The translations under genes were made by a program, and so were the position numbers. 64,000 nucleotides of DNA, from assembly GCA_963783145.1 (NCBI GenBank), contig CAWAMM010000011.1, positions 62,001-126,000 of the forward strand, given 5' to 3'. Origin of the DNA: DATGKG01 sp963783145 (GTDB taxonomy: Bacteria; Desulfobacterota; Binatia; Binatales; Binataceae). Of the stretch, positions 7,941-17,078 are shown piece after piece. Within the stretch, counting starts at the first letter, position 1. Each line of letters opens with the position of its first letter. The notes under the pieces were generated by a model. That model saw only the letters and a program-made list of their open reading frames with translations, did not search any database and was not told where the DNA came from.

Positions 7941-8768
7941 ATGATTACCCTGTTTCTTCCGCCCGCCCTGATTTGTTATGCGCTGTCGTCCGCGGGCTTC
8001 ATCGCGGATCGCGCGATGGGCCGCATCCGCTGGACCGGCTGGGCGGCGTTGGCGCTGGGAGCCGGCGCCATTTTCCATGCGCTCGATTTGGTCGCGCGCG
8101 GCATCCAGGCAGGCAATTTTCCAGTCGCCAATTTTGCCGAGTCGATATCGTTTCTCGCCTGGCTCGTCGCGCTGGTTGCGCTGGTCCTCATCGTGCGCCT
8201 GCGGATGGCGATCATCGGCGCGGTCATCGGACCCATCGTCACCGTCGCGTCCCTTATAGCCTTCATGACGATGCAGACCACGCGCTTGGTCCTGCCCGCG
8301 AGCCTCCGCAGCGTATGGCTGCCGATTCATGTCACTCTCGCATGCCTCGGCTACTCGATGTTCGTGCTCGCCACCGCGGTGAGCCTGGTCTACCTGGTTT
8401 ACGAATCGAAGCTGAAGGCCAAGCGCGTGATGCGGCCCGCGAACAGCGATGTGCCAAGCCTCGAAAAACTTGATCGCATCAATTATCGCCTGTTGGTGTG
8501 GGGCTTTCTGATGCTGAGCCTCGCGATCGTCAGCGGCGCGATTTGGGCCGACGCGACCTGGGGCCATTTCTGGAATTGGGAGCCGGTCGAATCGTGGTCG
8601 CTGGTGATTTGGGTTCTCTATGCCGCCCTGCTCGAATCGCGCCTCACGGTAGGATGGCGCGGGCGGCGCGCGGCCACCCTCACCATCGTAGTTTTCACGG
8701 TGCTGGTTGGCTCGGTCGTGGGTGTGATCCTCGCAACGCCCGGCAAGCACGGCGGGACCTTCGGCTAA
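7941..8768 (+). CDS. hemX: HemX/CcsA-like cytochrome c assembly membrane protein
   Basis: Integral membrane protein of about 275 residues with seven or eight hydrophobic segments. Near the C-terminus it carries WGHFWNWEPVESWSL, the tryptophan-rich heme-handling (WWD-like) motif of CcsA/CcmC-type proteins. In many bacteria such a protein, called HemX, is encoded directly upstream of hemA and affects heme supply or cytochrome c maturation. Its TAA stop abuts the ATG of hemA with no spacing, so translation of the two is probably coupled. Confidence 0.88.
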   Translation: MITLFLPPALICYALSSAGFIADRAMGRIRWTGWAALALGAGAIFHALDLVARGIQAGNFPVANFAESISFLAWLVALVALVLIVRLRMAIIGAVIGPIVTVASLIAFMTMQTTRLVLPASLRSVWLPIHVTLACLGYSMFVLATAVSLVYLVYESKLKAKRVMRPANSDVPSLEKLDRINYRLLVWGFLMLSLAIVSGAIWADATWGHFWNWEPVESWSLVIWVLYAALLESRLTVGWRGRRAATLTIVVFTVLVGSVVGVILATPGKHGGTFG

Positions 8769-10127
8769 ATGGAAAACACGCTCTTCATACTCGGCGTGAA
8801 CCATCGCACCGCGCCGGTGTCTGTTCGCGAGCGGCTGGCCTTTGCCGAAGCTGAGGTCGCGCCCGCGCTGCAGCGCCTCAAGCACGCCACCGGTATCGGC
8901 GAGGCGGCGCTGCTCTCGACCTGCAATCGGGTCGAGGTCATTGGCGTCACCTCCGATCCCGCTCGCGCCGAGGAAGAAGTGGTCCGCTTTCTCGCCGGCG
9001 ATCGCAATGTCGAGCGCGCGTCGTTCAGCACCGCGCTCTATCATTTCAACGGGCGCGATGCGGTGCGCCATCTATTTCGCGTCGGCGCCAGCCTCGACTC
9101 GATGGTGGTGGGCGAGCCGCAGATCCTCGGCCAATTGAAACTCGCGTACGCGCAGGCCGCCGAGGCCGCGACCGTCGGCCTCGTCCTCCATCGCGCATTC
9201 CACAAGTCGTTTCAGGTCGCCAAGCGCGTGCGCAAGGCCACCCTCATCGGTCACGGCTCGGTGTCGATCAGCTCGGTCGCAGTCAGCCTCGCGGGACAGA
9301 TCTTCGACACCCTAAGCGACAAGACCGCGATGCTGATGGGTGCGGGCAAAATGGCGGAGCTCACTGCGCGTCATCTGAAGGCGCTCGGCATCGAGTCGCT
9401 GCTGATCACCTCGCGCACTTTCGACCGCGCGGTCGCGCTCGCGCGCGAGCTCGGCGGCACCGCGGTCCCGTTCGAAAATTACAAACCCTACTTGCGTATG
9501 GCGGACATCCTGATCGGGTCGCTGTCGATTACCAAACCGATTCTTACCCAACATGAGGTCGAGGCGATCATTCGCGAGCGCAAGTATCGCCCGATGTTTC
9601 TGATCGATCTCGGGGTGCCGCGCAATTTCGACGAGCGCCTCAACGAAATCGAAAACATCTACCTTTACGACATCGACGATCTCGATGCGGTCGCGCAGAA
9701 ATCGCTCGGCGAACGCGAGCGCGAAGCCGAAAAGGCCGAAGAAATCGTCATCGAGGAGATCGACGCCTTCCTCAAATGGCTCGCCGAATTGGAGATCGTG
9801 CCGACCATCAAGGACATCCGCGTCAGTATGGAAAAGCTGCGCGACCTGGAGCTGACGCGCCATCGCGCATGGCTCAAGACCCTCGAACCCGCGGAGCGCG
9901 AACGCATCGAGATGCTCACTCGCGGTCTGGTCAACAAGCTGCTCCATCGCGTGATGTCCGGCCTCCGCCATCACGAGAGCAACTCCCCCGATGCGATCTA
10001 CACGGCCGAGATCGCACGCCGCCTGCTATGCGAAACCAACGGCCTGCCCCCCGACGCCCCATCAATTGAGGACCTCGACGAGGACCTCATCGAGGATTCC
10101 GGCGACGACGACGGCGACCCGCTTTGA
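8769..10127 (+). CDS. hemA: Glutamyl-tRNA reductase
   Basis: First committed step of C5-pathway tetrapyrrole synthesis, reducing Glu-tRNA(Glu) to glutamate-1-semialdehyde. The start GVNHRTAPVSVRERLAF and the active-site segment STCNRVEV (nucleophilic Cys near residue 51) are clear. The NADPH-binding domain has LMGAGKMAELTARHL, and the C-terminal helical dimerisation domain follows. A hyperacidic tail (DLDEDLIEDSGDDDGD) is an unusual end. At 452 residues it is of normal length. The next biosynthetic gene, hemC, is displaced by an unrelated 553-residue gene. Confidence 0.96.
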   Translation: MENTLFILGVNHRTAPVSVRERLAFAEAEVAPALQRLKHATGIGEAALLSTCNRVEVIGVTSDPARAEEEVVRFLAGDRNVERASFSTALYHFNGRDAVRHLFRVGASLDSMVVGEPQILGQLKLAYAQAAEAATVGLVLHRAFHKSFQVAKRVRKATLIGHGSVSISSVAVSLAGQIFDTLSDKTAMLMGAGKMAELTARHLKALGIESLLITSRTFDRAVALARELGGTAVPFENYKPYLRMADILIGSLSITKPILTQHEVEAIIRERKYRPMFLIDLGVPRNFDERLNEIENIYLYDIDDLDAVAQKSLGEREREAEKAEEIVIEEIDAFLKWLAELEIVPTIKDIRVSMEKLRDLELTRHRAWLKTLEPAERERIEMLTRGLVNKLLHRVMSGLRHHESNSPDAIYTAEIARRLLCETNGLPPDAPSIEDLDEDLIEDSGDDDGDPL

Positions 10128-10171
10128 GATGGTGTCCAGAATTGCGCGATAGGTCCTTTCGCCGAGCGTAA

Positions 10172-11833
10172 ATGAAACCGTCAAACAAAGATTCGACGTC
10201 GAACCACGGAAAGTCGCAGATCCTCGCCGGGTTTCGCATGCTGCAGTGGTCGCGTCTGGTTCTCTGGGCCGAGCATGATTTGCAGTTTAAGTCCAACACC
10301 CGAGCTGATTTCACCGAATGGCGGAACAACGTGGATGGGACGTTCGTTGGGCGGACCGAGATGGATAGAACGTTCGGTCGGCTACTGTGTTGGATCGCGT
10401 TCTCGGTTGGTGCGGAGTATTTCGGAAAGGGCGTCTGTTTGCTGCACGAGGACATTAGCGGCAAGGTCAGAACATCGAACCCTAAAAACATTCTCCGCTA
10501 TCCGCTATGTTCAGTATTAGAGTCGCTTGACGAACGGGCAGAATGGGCAAGGCAAGTCTGTGACGGCACAGCACTGACAGACCCAACCACGACCTATGTG
10601 GAGATGGGAGGTCTAACAGCGGCTTTCGAGCAGCTGGCGCAAAAAATTGGTCTGTGCGACCGGGACAGGTGTCTGATCATTGCCGGCTATAAATTGCTCA
10701 GCCAGGCCATCCGAAACCGTGATGTGCATCTGTATGCGAAGGATGAAAGGGAAGCTCATTTCTATCTGGTGAAACAACTGTTCGTGCCATGTTTGAATAT
10801 TTTGGCACGATGTGTACCCGGAGGTGCAGCCGCTCTACCTTCGATGTTAGCCGATGCTCAGAAGCTCCTCCAGGAGCACCAGGACACGCCGAGTTTTGGA
10901 ACAGGCAAGAACACGATGATGACTTCGTTGGAGCGACGCCGTAAGAGGGTCAACGAGGCGCTCCGACAAGCTGATGACATCTTGACGCGGCAAGATGAAT
11001 GTCACTTTCGACTCAAAGTCGGCGACAGTTTCGACAGGCTGATTGTACCCCTAAGTGATAATGGACGCCCGTTAACTGAATCGCAATTGCGGGCCAGTCC
11101 GGTCGCACTTCAAGAAGCTTGGTCTAGTCTGGTTGGTAGTCGCCTTCTGAGAATCGCGATTTACTATCGGCTCCTCTTTCTAGATGAAATCCTCGGCGGA
11201 GGCCAAGAATCCGGTCTCCCGGCTTCTTGGCCTCGTGAAGACACCCTTACTCTGGGCATTTACGACATGACGGACCGGCTCAATTCACAAAAAGCAGCTA
11301 ACGAGGCCTTCGCCGATGCCGTTGATGTCTACATTTCTAGACTTGAAGAGGTAGACCCCAAACGCGCGGCTCGCCTGCGACGGGCAATCAAAGCGGGTTG
11401 TCTTGAAGCCAACGCTGACGAGCTCTTTATCGGAGGAGAGGAAGACTGGCTTCCATGGGTAATTGCTGGTCAGATGCCACGACGAGAAGATTTCGATGAC
11501 AACGATCTCACGAGCGATTTCCACTTTAACGACCAAGACCCCGAATTCCGGCGCTCGCGGGCGCTTGGCGAAGGCATGGGACGAGGCATCGCAGCCGCTC
11601 TGACCGACTTCGTGATTTCAACGCAGAAAGACTACGGAACGGAGGGGCACCCCGACGAGGCTGACGACGATGTGGACAAGACACGAGGAATAAAGCGCCT
11701 GTTCGAGTTCGCGAAACCGGTAGTCAACGTTTACGCCCTTCCGACCTTCGGCGAATTCGCCCTAATGTGTGCGGCGGGCACGATGATAGTGTGCGTGGTG
11801 CTCATAGGGTTTCGGCTGTTACGGTTGCTTTGA
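10172..11833 (+). CDS. Unknown 553-aa protein with a HEPN-like RNxxxH motif and a C-terminal membrane anchor, inserted in the heme operon
   Basis: I do not recognise this protein. It is mostly alpha-helical and soluble, with one C-terminal hydrophobic segment (about residues 528-553) ending in FRLLRLL, as in a tail-anchored protein. Residues 175-190 read LLSQAIRNRDVHLYAK. The R-x4-H core (Arg181, His186) resembles the catalytic motif of HEPN RNases, but this is only a motif-level suggestion. A highly acidic patch (EADDDVD) lies near residue 500. It starts 44 bases after hemA and ends 138 bases before hemC. Its codon choice looks less GC-biased than that of the flanking heme genes, which suggests later acquisition. 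It has no evident link to tetrapyrrole synthesis. Confidence 0.8.
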   Translation: MKPSNKDSTSNHGKSQILAGFRMLQWSRLVLWAEHDLQFKSNTRADFTEWRNNVDGTFVGRTEMDRTFGRLLCWIAFSVGAEYFGKGVCLLHEDISGKVRTSNPKNILRYPLCSVLESLDERAEWARQVCDGTALTDPTTTYVEMGGLTAAFEQLAQKIGLCDRDRCLIIAGYKLLSQAIRNRDVHLYAKDEREAHFYLVKQLFVPCLNILARCVPGGAAALPSMLADAQKLLQEHQDTPSFGTGKNTMMTSLERRRKRVNEALRQADDILTRQDECHFRLKVGDSFDRLIVPLSDNGRPLTESQLRASPVALQEAWSSLVGSRLLRIAIYYRLLFLDEILGGGQESGLPASWPREDTLTLGIYDMTDRLNSQKAANEAFADAVDVYISRLEEVDPKRAARLRRAIKAGCLEANADELFIGGEEDWLPWVIAGQMPRREDFDDNDLTSDFHFNDQDPEFRRSRALGEGMGRGIAAALTDFVISTQKDYGTEGHPDEADDDVDKTRGIKRLFEFAKPVVNVYALPTFGEFALMCAAGTMIVCVVLIGFRLLRLL

Positions 11834-11971
11834 CGTTGCGCATATCCTTTACATCGCTACACGACTTGCACGGAGGTGCTTGCGCGTGAATCCCCGATAA
11901 GACCCTCTCAGGGCAATGCGCTCTCGGGCGTGTCGAAACATGGCGCGGGACCGGTATTATGTCGGTGAACC

Positions 11972-12922
11972 ATGAAGGCGACGCTCAGAATCGGATCGCG
12001 GCCCAGCAAGCTCGCGATTATCCAGGCCGAGATGGTGCGCGATGCCATCGCCGCGGCGGCGCCCGGCCTCGCGATCGAGATCGTTCCGATCAAAACCAGC
12101 GGCGATAAAATCCTCACCCCCTCGCTGGCCGAGGTCGGCGGCAAGGGACTCTTCATCAAGGAGCTGGAGCAGGCGCTGGCCGAGCGGCGGGTCGATATCG
12201 CCGTCCATTCGATGAAGGATTTGCCGGCCGTGCTGGCGGCGGAGTTTCGTATCGTCGCAACGCCGCCGCGCGAGAATCCGCATGACGCGCTGATCACTCA
12301 AAGTGGCGCATCGCTGAAGTCCTTGCCCAAAGGCGCGAGGCTTGGGACCTCTTCGGCGCGCAGGAAATTCGAAGCACTGAGGATAAATCCGGGACTCGGG
12401 GTGATGCCCCTGCGCGGCAACGTCGATACGCGGCTGGGGCGCGTCTTGTCGGGCGAGATGGATGCGATCATCGTCGCGATCGCGGGATTGAAGCGGCTCG
12501 GCAAGCTTGCGGAGCTCAAGTACGAAGAATTGGAGGAGCGCGAATTCGTGCCCGCGGCAGCGCAGGCCGCGCTCGCAATCGAAAGCCTCGCCGATGAGAA
12601 AATCCGCGGCTCCGAGGAAATCGATCGCGCGGTCGCATCGCTCAATCATCCGCGGACCGAATGCGAAACCGCGGCTGAGCGCGCGTTCCTCGCCTCGATT
12701 CATGCCTCGTGCGTCACGCCGGTCGGGGTCAAGGCCACCTATATGGATGATGAACTCGCGATGCGCGCGATCCTGTTCAGCGCCGATGGCGCCCGCGAGC
12801 TCGCCGAGGAAATTTCCGAGCACCTCGGCGCGGGAGACTGCGCCGGCGCGAGGCGCATCGGCGAGAAGCTCGGAGTTAAGATGATTTCGCGCGGCGCGCG
12901 CGACCTCCTTGATGGACTCTGA
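11972..12922 (+). CDS. hemC: Hydroxymethylbilane synthase (porphobilinogen deaminase)
   Basis: Polymerises four porphobilinogens to hydroxymethylbilane. Typical blocks are RIGSRPSKLAIIQAE, VGGKGLFIKELEQALAERRVDIAVHSMKDLP, RLGTSSARRKFE and RGNVDTRLGR. The dipyrromethane-cofactor cysteine is in HASCVTPVGV (near residue 247). The usual VGQGALAIE block reads AAAQAALAIE here, a mild departure from consensus. The gene overlaps the start of cobA/hemD, so the two are probably translationally coupled. Confidence 0.96.
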   Translation: MKATLRIGSRPSKLAIIQAEMVRDAIAAAAPGLAIEIVPIKTSGDKILTPSLAEVGGKGLFIKELEQALAERRVDIAVHSMKDLPAVLAAEFRIVATPPRENPHDALITQSGASLKSLPKGARLGTSSARRKFEALRINPGLGVMPLRGNVDTRLGRVLSGEMDAIIVAIAGLKRLGKLAELKYEELEEREFVPAAAQAALAIESLADEKIRGSEEIDRAVASLNHPRTECETAAERAFLASIHASCVTPVGVKATYMDDELAMRAILFSADGARELAEEISEHLGAGDCAGARRIGEKLGVKMISRGARDLLDGL

Positions 12923-14459
12923 TAGCAGCGGAAAAGTTTTCCTGGTTGGTGCGGGACCCGGCGCCGTCGATCTGATCACGATGCGCGGGGCGGAAATCCT
13001 CGCGCGCGCGCAAGTCGTTATCTACGACAGCCTGGTGAATCCCGGATTGCTGCGCCTGGCGCCCGCCTCGGCGGAACTGATTCATGCGGGCAAACGCGGC
13101 GGCGCGCAGAAAGACCTCGAGCAAGCGGAAATCAACGCGATGCTGATTGAGCATGCACGCAAGGGGATGGCGGTGGTGCGGCTCAAGGGCGGCGACCCGT
13201 TCATCTTCGGGCGCGGCGGCGAGGAGGCCGAGGCGCTCGCCGCGGCGGGCGTCGCGTTCGAGGTGGTGCCGGGCATCACCTCGGCGATTGCAGCGCCGGC
13301 GTTCGCGGGAATTCCGCTCACTCATCGTGAGCACGGCTCGTTCGTCGCGTTCGTCACCGGCCATGAAGACGAGAGCAAGGGCACGGCGTCGGTGCCATGG
13401 GATGAGTTGGCGCGTGCGGCAAATCCACGTGGCACCATCGTGATTCTGATGGCGACGGCGCGGCTGCGCGGAGTGCTGAAGCGCCTTCAGGATGCGGGTT
13501 TGCCGGCGACGACGCCGGCGGCCGCGATTCAATGGGGCACCGTCGCGAGTCAGAAGACCGTGGCCTCGACGCTCGCAGGGCTGGCCGATGAGGTTGAGCG
13601 CGCGCGGCTCGGCGCGCCCGCGGTGGTGGTCGTCGGGCAATGCGCGGACCTGCGCGAGCATCTGAAGTGGGCGGAGCGGATGCCGCTGTTCGGGCGGAAG
13701 GTGGTCGTCACCCGCGCGAGCGACAGGGTCTCGACCTTTGCGCGGGAACTGCGCGCGCTCGGTGCCGAGGTGATCGAGTTCCCCACCATCGAGACGGTCG
13801 CGCCGGATTCATACGCGACCCTCGACGCCTCGATCGCGCGCCTCGCGGAATTTGGGTGGATTATCTTCACCAGTGCGACCGGCGTCGAGGCCTTCATCGA
13901 GAGGATGAAAACTCTACAAAAAGATATCCGCACGATGGGGACCGCGCGCCTCGCGGCAATCGGGCCCGCGACCGCGGCGGCGCTGAAGGAATACGCGCTT
14001 CTGGTCGATGCGATGCCGGCTGAGTATCGCGGCGAGGCCATCGTGGATGCGATCGGCGCGGAGAAGATTCGCGAGGCGCGCATCCTGATTCCTCGAGCGC
14101 AGGTCGCGCGCGAAGTTCTGGCGAAGATGCTGCTGGAATGGGGCGCGGCAGAGGTGGTCGTCGCGCCGACCTACAAAACCGTGGTGCCGTCCGGCGTGGC
14201 GCTCGACCGCATGCGCCAGACGCTATCCGCGAGTGGCTATGATCTCGTCGCCTTCACCAGTTCCAGCACGGCATCGAACTTCGCAGAGATCGTCGGCAAA
14301 CCTGCGCCTCCTGCGAAAGCGGCAGCGATCGGGCCCATCACCGCCGCGACGGCCACCGAACTCGGTTTCGAGGTCGTCGCGATGCCGCGCGAATACACGA
14401 TTCCGGCGCTGGTGGATGCGATTCGTGACTACTTCGCGTCGCTGCCGCCCGCGAGCTAA
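12912..14459 (+). CDS. cobA/hemD: Fused uroporphyrinogen-III C-methyltransferase / uroporphyrinogen-III synthase (CobA-HemD)
   Basis: Two enzymes in one chain. Residues about 8-250 are the SAM-dependent methyltransferase (SUMT) that makes precorrin-2, with VFLVGAGPGAVDLIT, the VRLKGGDPFIFGRGGEE loop and VPGITSAIAAPAFAGIPLTHR. Residues about 258-510 are uroporphyrinogen-III synthase, starting LFGRKVVVTRASDR, with IIFTSATGVEAF and VAFTSSSTASNF. The fusion joins the step that closes the macrocycle to the first siroheme-branch methylation. The product then feeds SirC, encoded in the same operon. ATG 12912 is preferred over TTG 12909. It overlaps hemC by 11 bases. Confidence 0.95.
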   Translation: MDSDSSGKVFLVGAGPGAVDLITMRGAEILARAQVVIYDSLVNPGLLRLAPASAELIHAGKRGGAQKDLEQAEINAMLIEHARKGMAVVRLKGGDPFIFGRGGEEAEALAAAGVAFEVVPGITSAIAAPAFAGIPLTHREHGSFVAFVTGHEDESKGTASVPWDELARAANPRGTIVILMATARLRGVLKRLQDAGLPATTPAAAIQWGTVASQKTVASTLAGLADEVERARLGAPAVVVVGQCADLREHLKWAERMPLFGRKVVVTRASDRVSTFARELRALGAEVIEFPTIETVAPDSYATLDASIARLAEFGWIIFTSATGVEAFIERMKTLQKDIRTMGTARLAAIGPATAAALKEYALLVDAMPAEYRGEAIVDAIGAEKIREARILIPRAQVAREVLAKMLLEWGAAEVVVAPTYKTVVPSGVALDRMRQTLSASGYDLVAFTSSSTASNFAEIVGKPAPPAKAAAIGPITAATATELGFEVVAMPREYTIPALVDAIRDYFASLPPAS

Positions 14460-14483
14460 GCTCATCCGCAAGAGGTGGCCATC

Positions 14484-15458
14484 ATGGCATTTCCGATAAA
14501 TCGCCCGCGCCGGCTGCGTCGCACCGAGACGCTGCGGCGCATGATACGTGAGACGCGACTCTCGCCGGATAATCTCATCCAGCCGTTTTTCGTATGTCCC
14601 GGGCGCGACGTGAAACGCCCGGTGACATCGATGCCAGGGGTCGCGCAACTCTCAGTGGACAATGTCGTGAGCGCGGCGCGCGAGGCTCACGTCGCGGGAG
14701 TGCCGGCGATCATCCTGTTCGGAATTCCGGAACGGAAGGACGCCGTCGGCAGCGAGGCGTGGAGTGACTCCGGCGAGGTGCAGCGCGCGATTCGCGAGAT
14801 CAAGGAGCGCGTACCCGGCCTCTGCGTCATCACCGATGTGTGCATGTGCGAGTACACCGATCACGGCCACTGCGGCGCGATCGTCGGCAACGAGGTCGAC
14901 AACGATGCGAGCCTCGAGCTGCTGGTGCGCGAGGCGCTTTCCCATGCGCGCGCGGGCGCCGATATCGTGGCGCCCTCTGACATGATGGATGGGCGCGTTG
15001 GCGCGATTCGCACCGCGCTCGATCAGAACGGCTTCGCGCACGTCGCGATCATGGCCTATTCGGCGAAGTTCGCCTCGGCTTTCTATGGCCCGTTTCGCGA
15101 GGCCGCGGAGTCGGCGCCCAAGTTCGGTGACCGCCGGTCATATCAGATGGATCCGCCCAACGGCGACGAGGCGATGCGCGAGGTCGCACTCGATCTGGAG
15201 GAGGGCGCCGACCTCGTGATGATCAAGCCGGCGCTGCCGTACCTCGATCTCATCTATCGGGTGAAGCAGGAGTTCAATGTTCCGGTCGCGGCCTACAATG
15301 TGTCGGGTGAGTATTCGATGATTCGCGCGGCGGGCCTCAATGGATGGCTGGATGAGGAACGCACCATCATGGAGGTGCTCACCTCGATTCGCCGCGCCGG
15401 CGCGGATTTGATCCTGACTTACTTCGCGACCGAGGTGGCGAAGAAGATCCAGAGGTAA
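14484..15458 (+). CDS. hemB: Delta-aminolevulinic acid dehydratase (porphobilinogen synthase)
   Basis: Condenses two 5-aminolevulinates to porphobilinogen. The zinc-type active site is seen in DVCMCEYTDHGHCGAI (three cysteines). The two Schiff-base lysines are in YSAKFASAFYGPFREA and LVMIKPALPYLD. ATG 14484 is taken as the start because AGAGG lies eight bases upstream; an in-frame GTG at 14475 overlaps that signal. It is the last gene of the operon. No clear intrinsic terminator is visible before the convergent Fe-S gene. Confidence 0.96.
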   Translation: MAFPINRPRRLRRTETLRRMIRETRLSPDNLIQPFFVCPGRDVKRPVTSMPGVAQLSVDNVVSAAREAHVAGVPAIILFGIPERKDAVGSEAWSDSGEVQRAIREIKERVPGLCVITDVCMCEYTDHGHCGAIVGNEVDNDASLELLVREALSHARAGADIVAPSDMMDGRVGAIRTALDQNGFAHVAIMAYSAKFASAFYGPFREAAESAPKFGDRRSYQMDPPNGDEAMREVALDLEEGADLVMIKPALPYLDLIYRVKQEFNVPVAAYNVSGEYSMIRAAGLNGWLDEERTIMEVLTSIRRAGADLILTYFATEVAKKIQR

Positions 15459-15476
15459 CCAACTCCTCTGATTTTA

Positions 15477-15525
15477 CTGTGTCTCTGTGCCTCTGTGGTT
15501 ATTGCCTGCTCTTCGGCTTGATGTG
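15477..15525 (-). repeat. Dispersed ~50-bp repeat, copy A (overlaps the 3' end of the Fe-S gene)
   Basis: On the minus strand this segment (codons IKPKSRQ-stop, then an ACCACAGAGGCACAGAGACAC-like tail) matches 24610-24660 with few differences. The tail is low-complexity GA/CA-rich sequence, and the match continues into the coding end of the upstream gene. Confidence 0.6.
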
Positions 15526-16263
15526 CGCCTCGTAGTAGGGGCGCATCGCGCGCAGCGAGCGCATCTGATGATACGCGAGTTCCTCGTCCGGGTAGCGATG
15601 CTCGGGGCCGAGCACGCATCCGGCGCGCGCATGGCATCGCGGCGCGCAATCGGCTTCCACTTCGATGCGATGCGTCAGGCATTTCGGGATGTCCCATCCA
15701 CTGATGCTCACCGCTTCCACCGGGCACGCGCTGATGCAGGTGCGAGGGATGCAAGAAGGGCAAGGATCGAATTGGTAAGCCTCGCCGGGCGCATCGATTA
15801 ATTCATCGAGCAGGATCGCGGCGCGGAACGCGATCCAGGGCCCATACACCGGATGCACCATGACGCCGAGGAGACTGGGGCCGCTCAGCCCGGACGCTTT
15901 TCCGGCCTGCATGAAGTTGAGCGTGGGGGCGTTGCTGATGAATGGATAGATGATGGTGTGCGCGAATGCGAACCGCGCTAGAACCGGCGCGATATCGCGT
16001 TCGACGATGGCGCGAATGAAATCATCGAGTGGATTATCGCGCGCCATCCAGCCGGGATTATTGTCCGCGTGGAATTTGAAGGCTTTCCAGAACGCGCCGC
16101 CGCCGTTGCCGATCACGACAATTGATTGCGATCCCGGCGCGATCGCAGCGGCTTGATATTCGGGTTTTACCGCGGCGTCATAGCGTGCGGCGGGTGTCGC
16201 GGCCACCAGATTCAATCCGGCGGGTGCGGCGACATCGCGAATCGCGTCGAGAATTGGATTCAC
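15499..16263 (-). CDS. 4Fe-4S protein related to epoxyqueuosine-reductase-type ferredoxin domains, function unknown
   Basis: The C-terminal half carries a ferredoxin-like cluster motif CPSCIPRTCISACP and further cysteines in KCLTHRIEVEADCAPRCHARAGC, enough for one or two Fe-S clusters. The N-terminal half is a mixed alpha/beta region with GPWIAFRAAILLDE before the cluster, a layout seen in QueG-like proteins. The cobalamin-binding part of true QueG is not recognisable, so no substrate is assigned. Start choice: the frame is open back to a TTG at 16362, but a strong minus-strand terminator (16281-16317) falls inside that extension. GTG 16263 is therefore used. Confidence 0.7.
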   Translation of the reverse strand: MNPILDAIRDVAAPAGLNLVAATPAARYDAAVKPEYQAAAIAPGSQSIVVIGNGGGAFWKAFKFHADNNPGWMARDNPLDDFIRAIVERDIAPVLARFAFAHTIIYPFISNAPTLNFMQAGKASGLSGPSLLGVMVHPVYGPWIAFRAAILLDELIDAPGEAYQFDPCPSCIPRTCISACPVEAVSISGWDIPKCLTHRIEVEADCAPRCHARAGCVLGPEHRYPDEELAYHQMRSLRAMRPYYEAHIKPKSRQ

Positions 16264-16280
16264 ACGATCAGGTTTAACAC

Positions 16281-16317
16281 AAAAAAGAATCGCGCGAGGC
16301 TTTTTCACCTCGCGCGA
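16281..16317 (-). terminator. Rho-independent terminator after the DUF1328 gene
   Basis: A perfect 10-bp inverted repeat TCGCGCGAGG / CCTCGCGCGA (16290-16299 and 16308-16317) with an 8-base loop is followed on the minus strand by TTCTTTTTT. It lies 46 bases past the DUF1328 stop. Confidence 0.85.
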
Positions 16318-16362
16318 TCTCGCGGCACGAAACTCATCGCGCCGGCCCCCATTCAATGCCAA

Positions 16363-16530
16363 CTAAACCGTGGTCGATCCTCGACCAGCCACCAGGCCGA
16401 CCAGAAACAGGACCAGGAAAATAAAAAATAGAATCTTTGCAAGGCCGGCCGCGGCCCCGGCAATTCCGCCGAAGCCGAGAACTCCCGCAATAATCGCAAC
16501 CACCAGAAAAACCAGTGCGTAATGCAGCAT
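16363..16530 (-). CDS. Small DUF1328 (YtjA-like) membrane protein, 55 aa
   Basis: A short gene with a good ribosome binding site (GGAGAG, about six bases upstream). The product starts MLHYALVFLVVAIIAGVLGFGG, continues IAGAAAGLAKILFFIFLVLFLVG and ends VAGRGSTTV. This is the two-helix DUF1328 family, found across Proteobacteria and often linked to stress, with no defined biochemistry. It is followed by its own terminator and lies at the end of the minus-strand run that begins at DUF2203. Confidence 0.92.
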   Translation of the reverse strand: MLHYALVFLVVAIIAGVLGFGGIAGAAAGLAKILFFIFLVLFLVGLVAGRGSTTV

Positions 16531-16667
16531 ATCAATCTCTCCATAGGCGGGCGGCGCCGGATTCGGTTGGAGATTCGTGTCGATGTTCGCGCGCCCGACA
16601 AGAGATCAGACGATGCCATCTTTAGAAAATTCAACGCGAAATTTAAGGCGAGATCCGGGAAAAAGAC

Positions 16668-17075
16668 TTACGCGATTTTGTAAGTGACCAACGCGTCTGC
16701 AACCAGCGCATCCGAGCGATCGCGAATTTCCACGCTGATGCTCGCGACGCGCTTGCCGTGGCGCCGCACCATCGCCCGCGCGAGGAGATCCGATTGGATT
16801 CCGGGGCCGGTGTAGTTCACCGTCATCGAGATGGTCGCGCTACGCTGCGTCTCTTCGAGGCTCCAGATCGCGGCACACGCGGCGAAGTCCGCGAGCGATG
16901 CGATCGCGCCGCCATGGATTGGTACGTTGGCACCGCCGTCGTTGAGCACCTTCTCGGAAAATGGCATCCGCACTTCGGCCACCCCATTTTCGGCGGAAAG
17001 AATTTTTAATCCGAGCAGCGCGGAGAACGGTGCACGCTCCAGCGATGCCATCGCCATTTTTTGTGCGGGGTTCAT
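16668..17075 (-). CDS. PaaI-type hotdog-fold thioesterase
   Basis: A 135-residue single-domain hotdog protein. The active-site segment VPIHGGAIASLADFAACAAI matches the HGG...LAD pattern of PaaI/YbdB acyl-CoA thioesterases, and the C-terminal strand ends DALVTYKIA. It most likely hydrolyses an aryl- or acyl-CoA; the substrate cannot be read from the sequence. It starts three bases after the stop of the SLOG-family gene and is co-transcribed with it. Confidence 0.87.
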   Translation of the reverse strand: MNPAQKMAMASLERAPFSALLGLKILSAENGVAEVRMPFSEKVLNDGGANVPIHGGAIASLADFAACAAIWSLEETQRSATISMTVNYTGPGIQSDLLARAMVRRHGKRVASISVEIRDRSDALVADALVTYKIA

Positions 17076-17078
17076 TGA

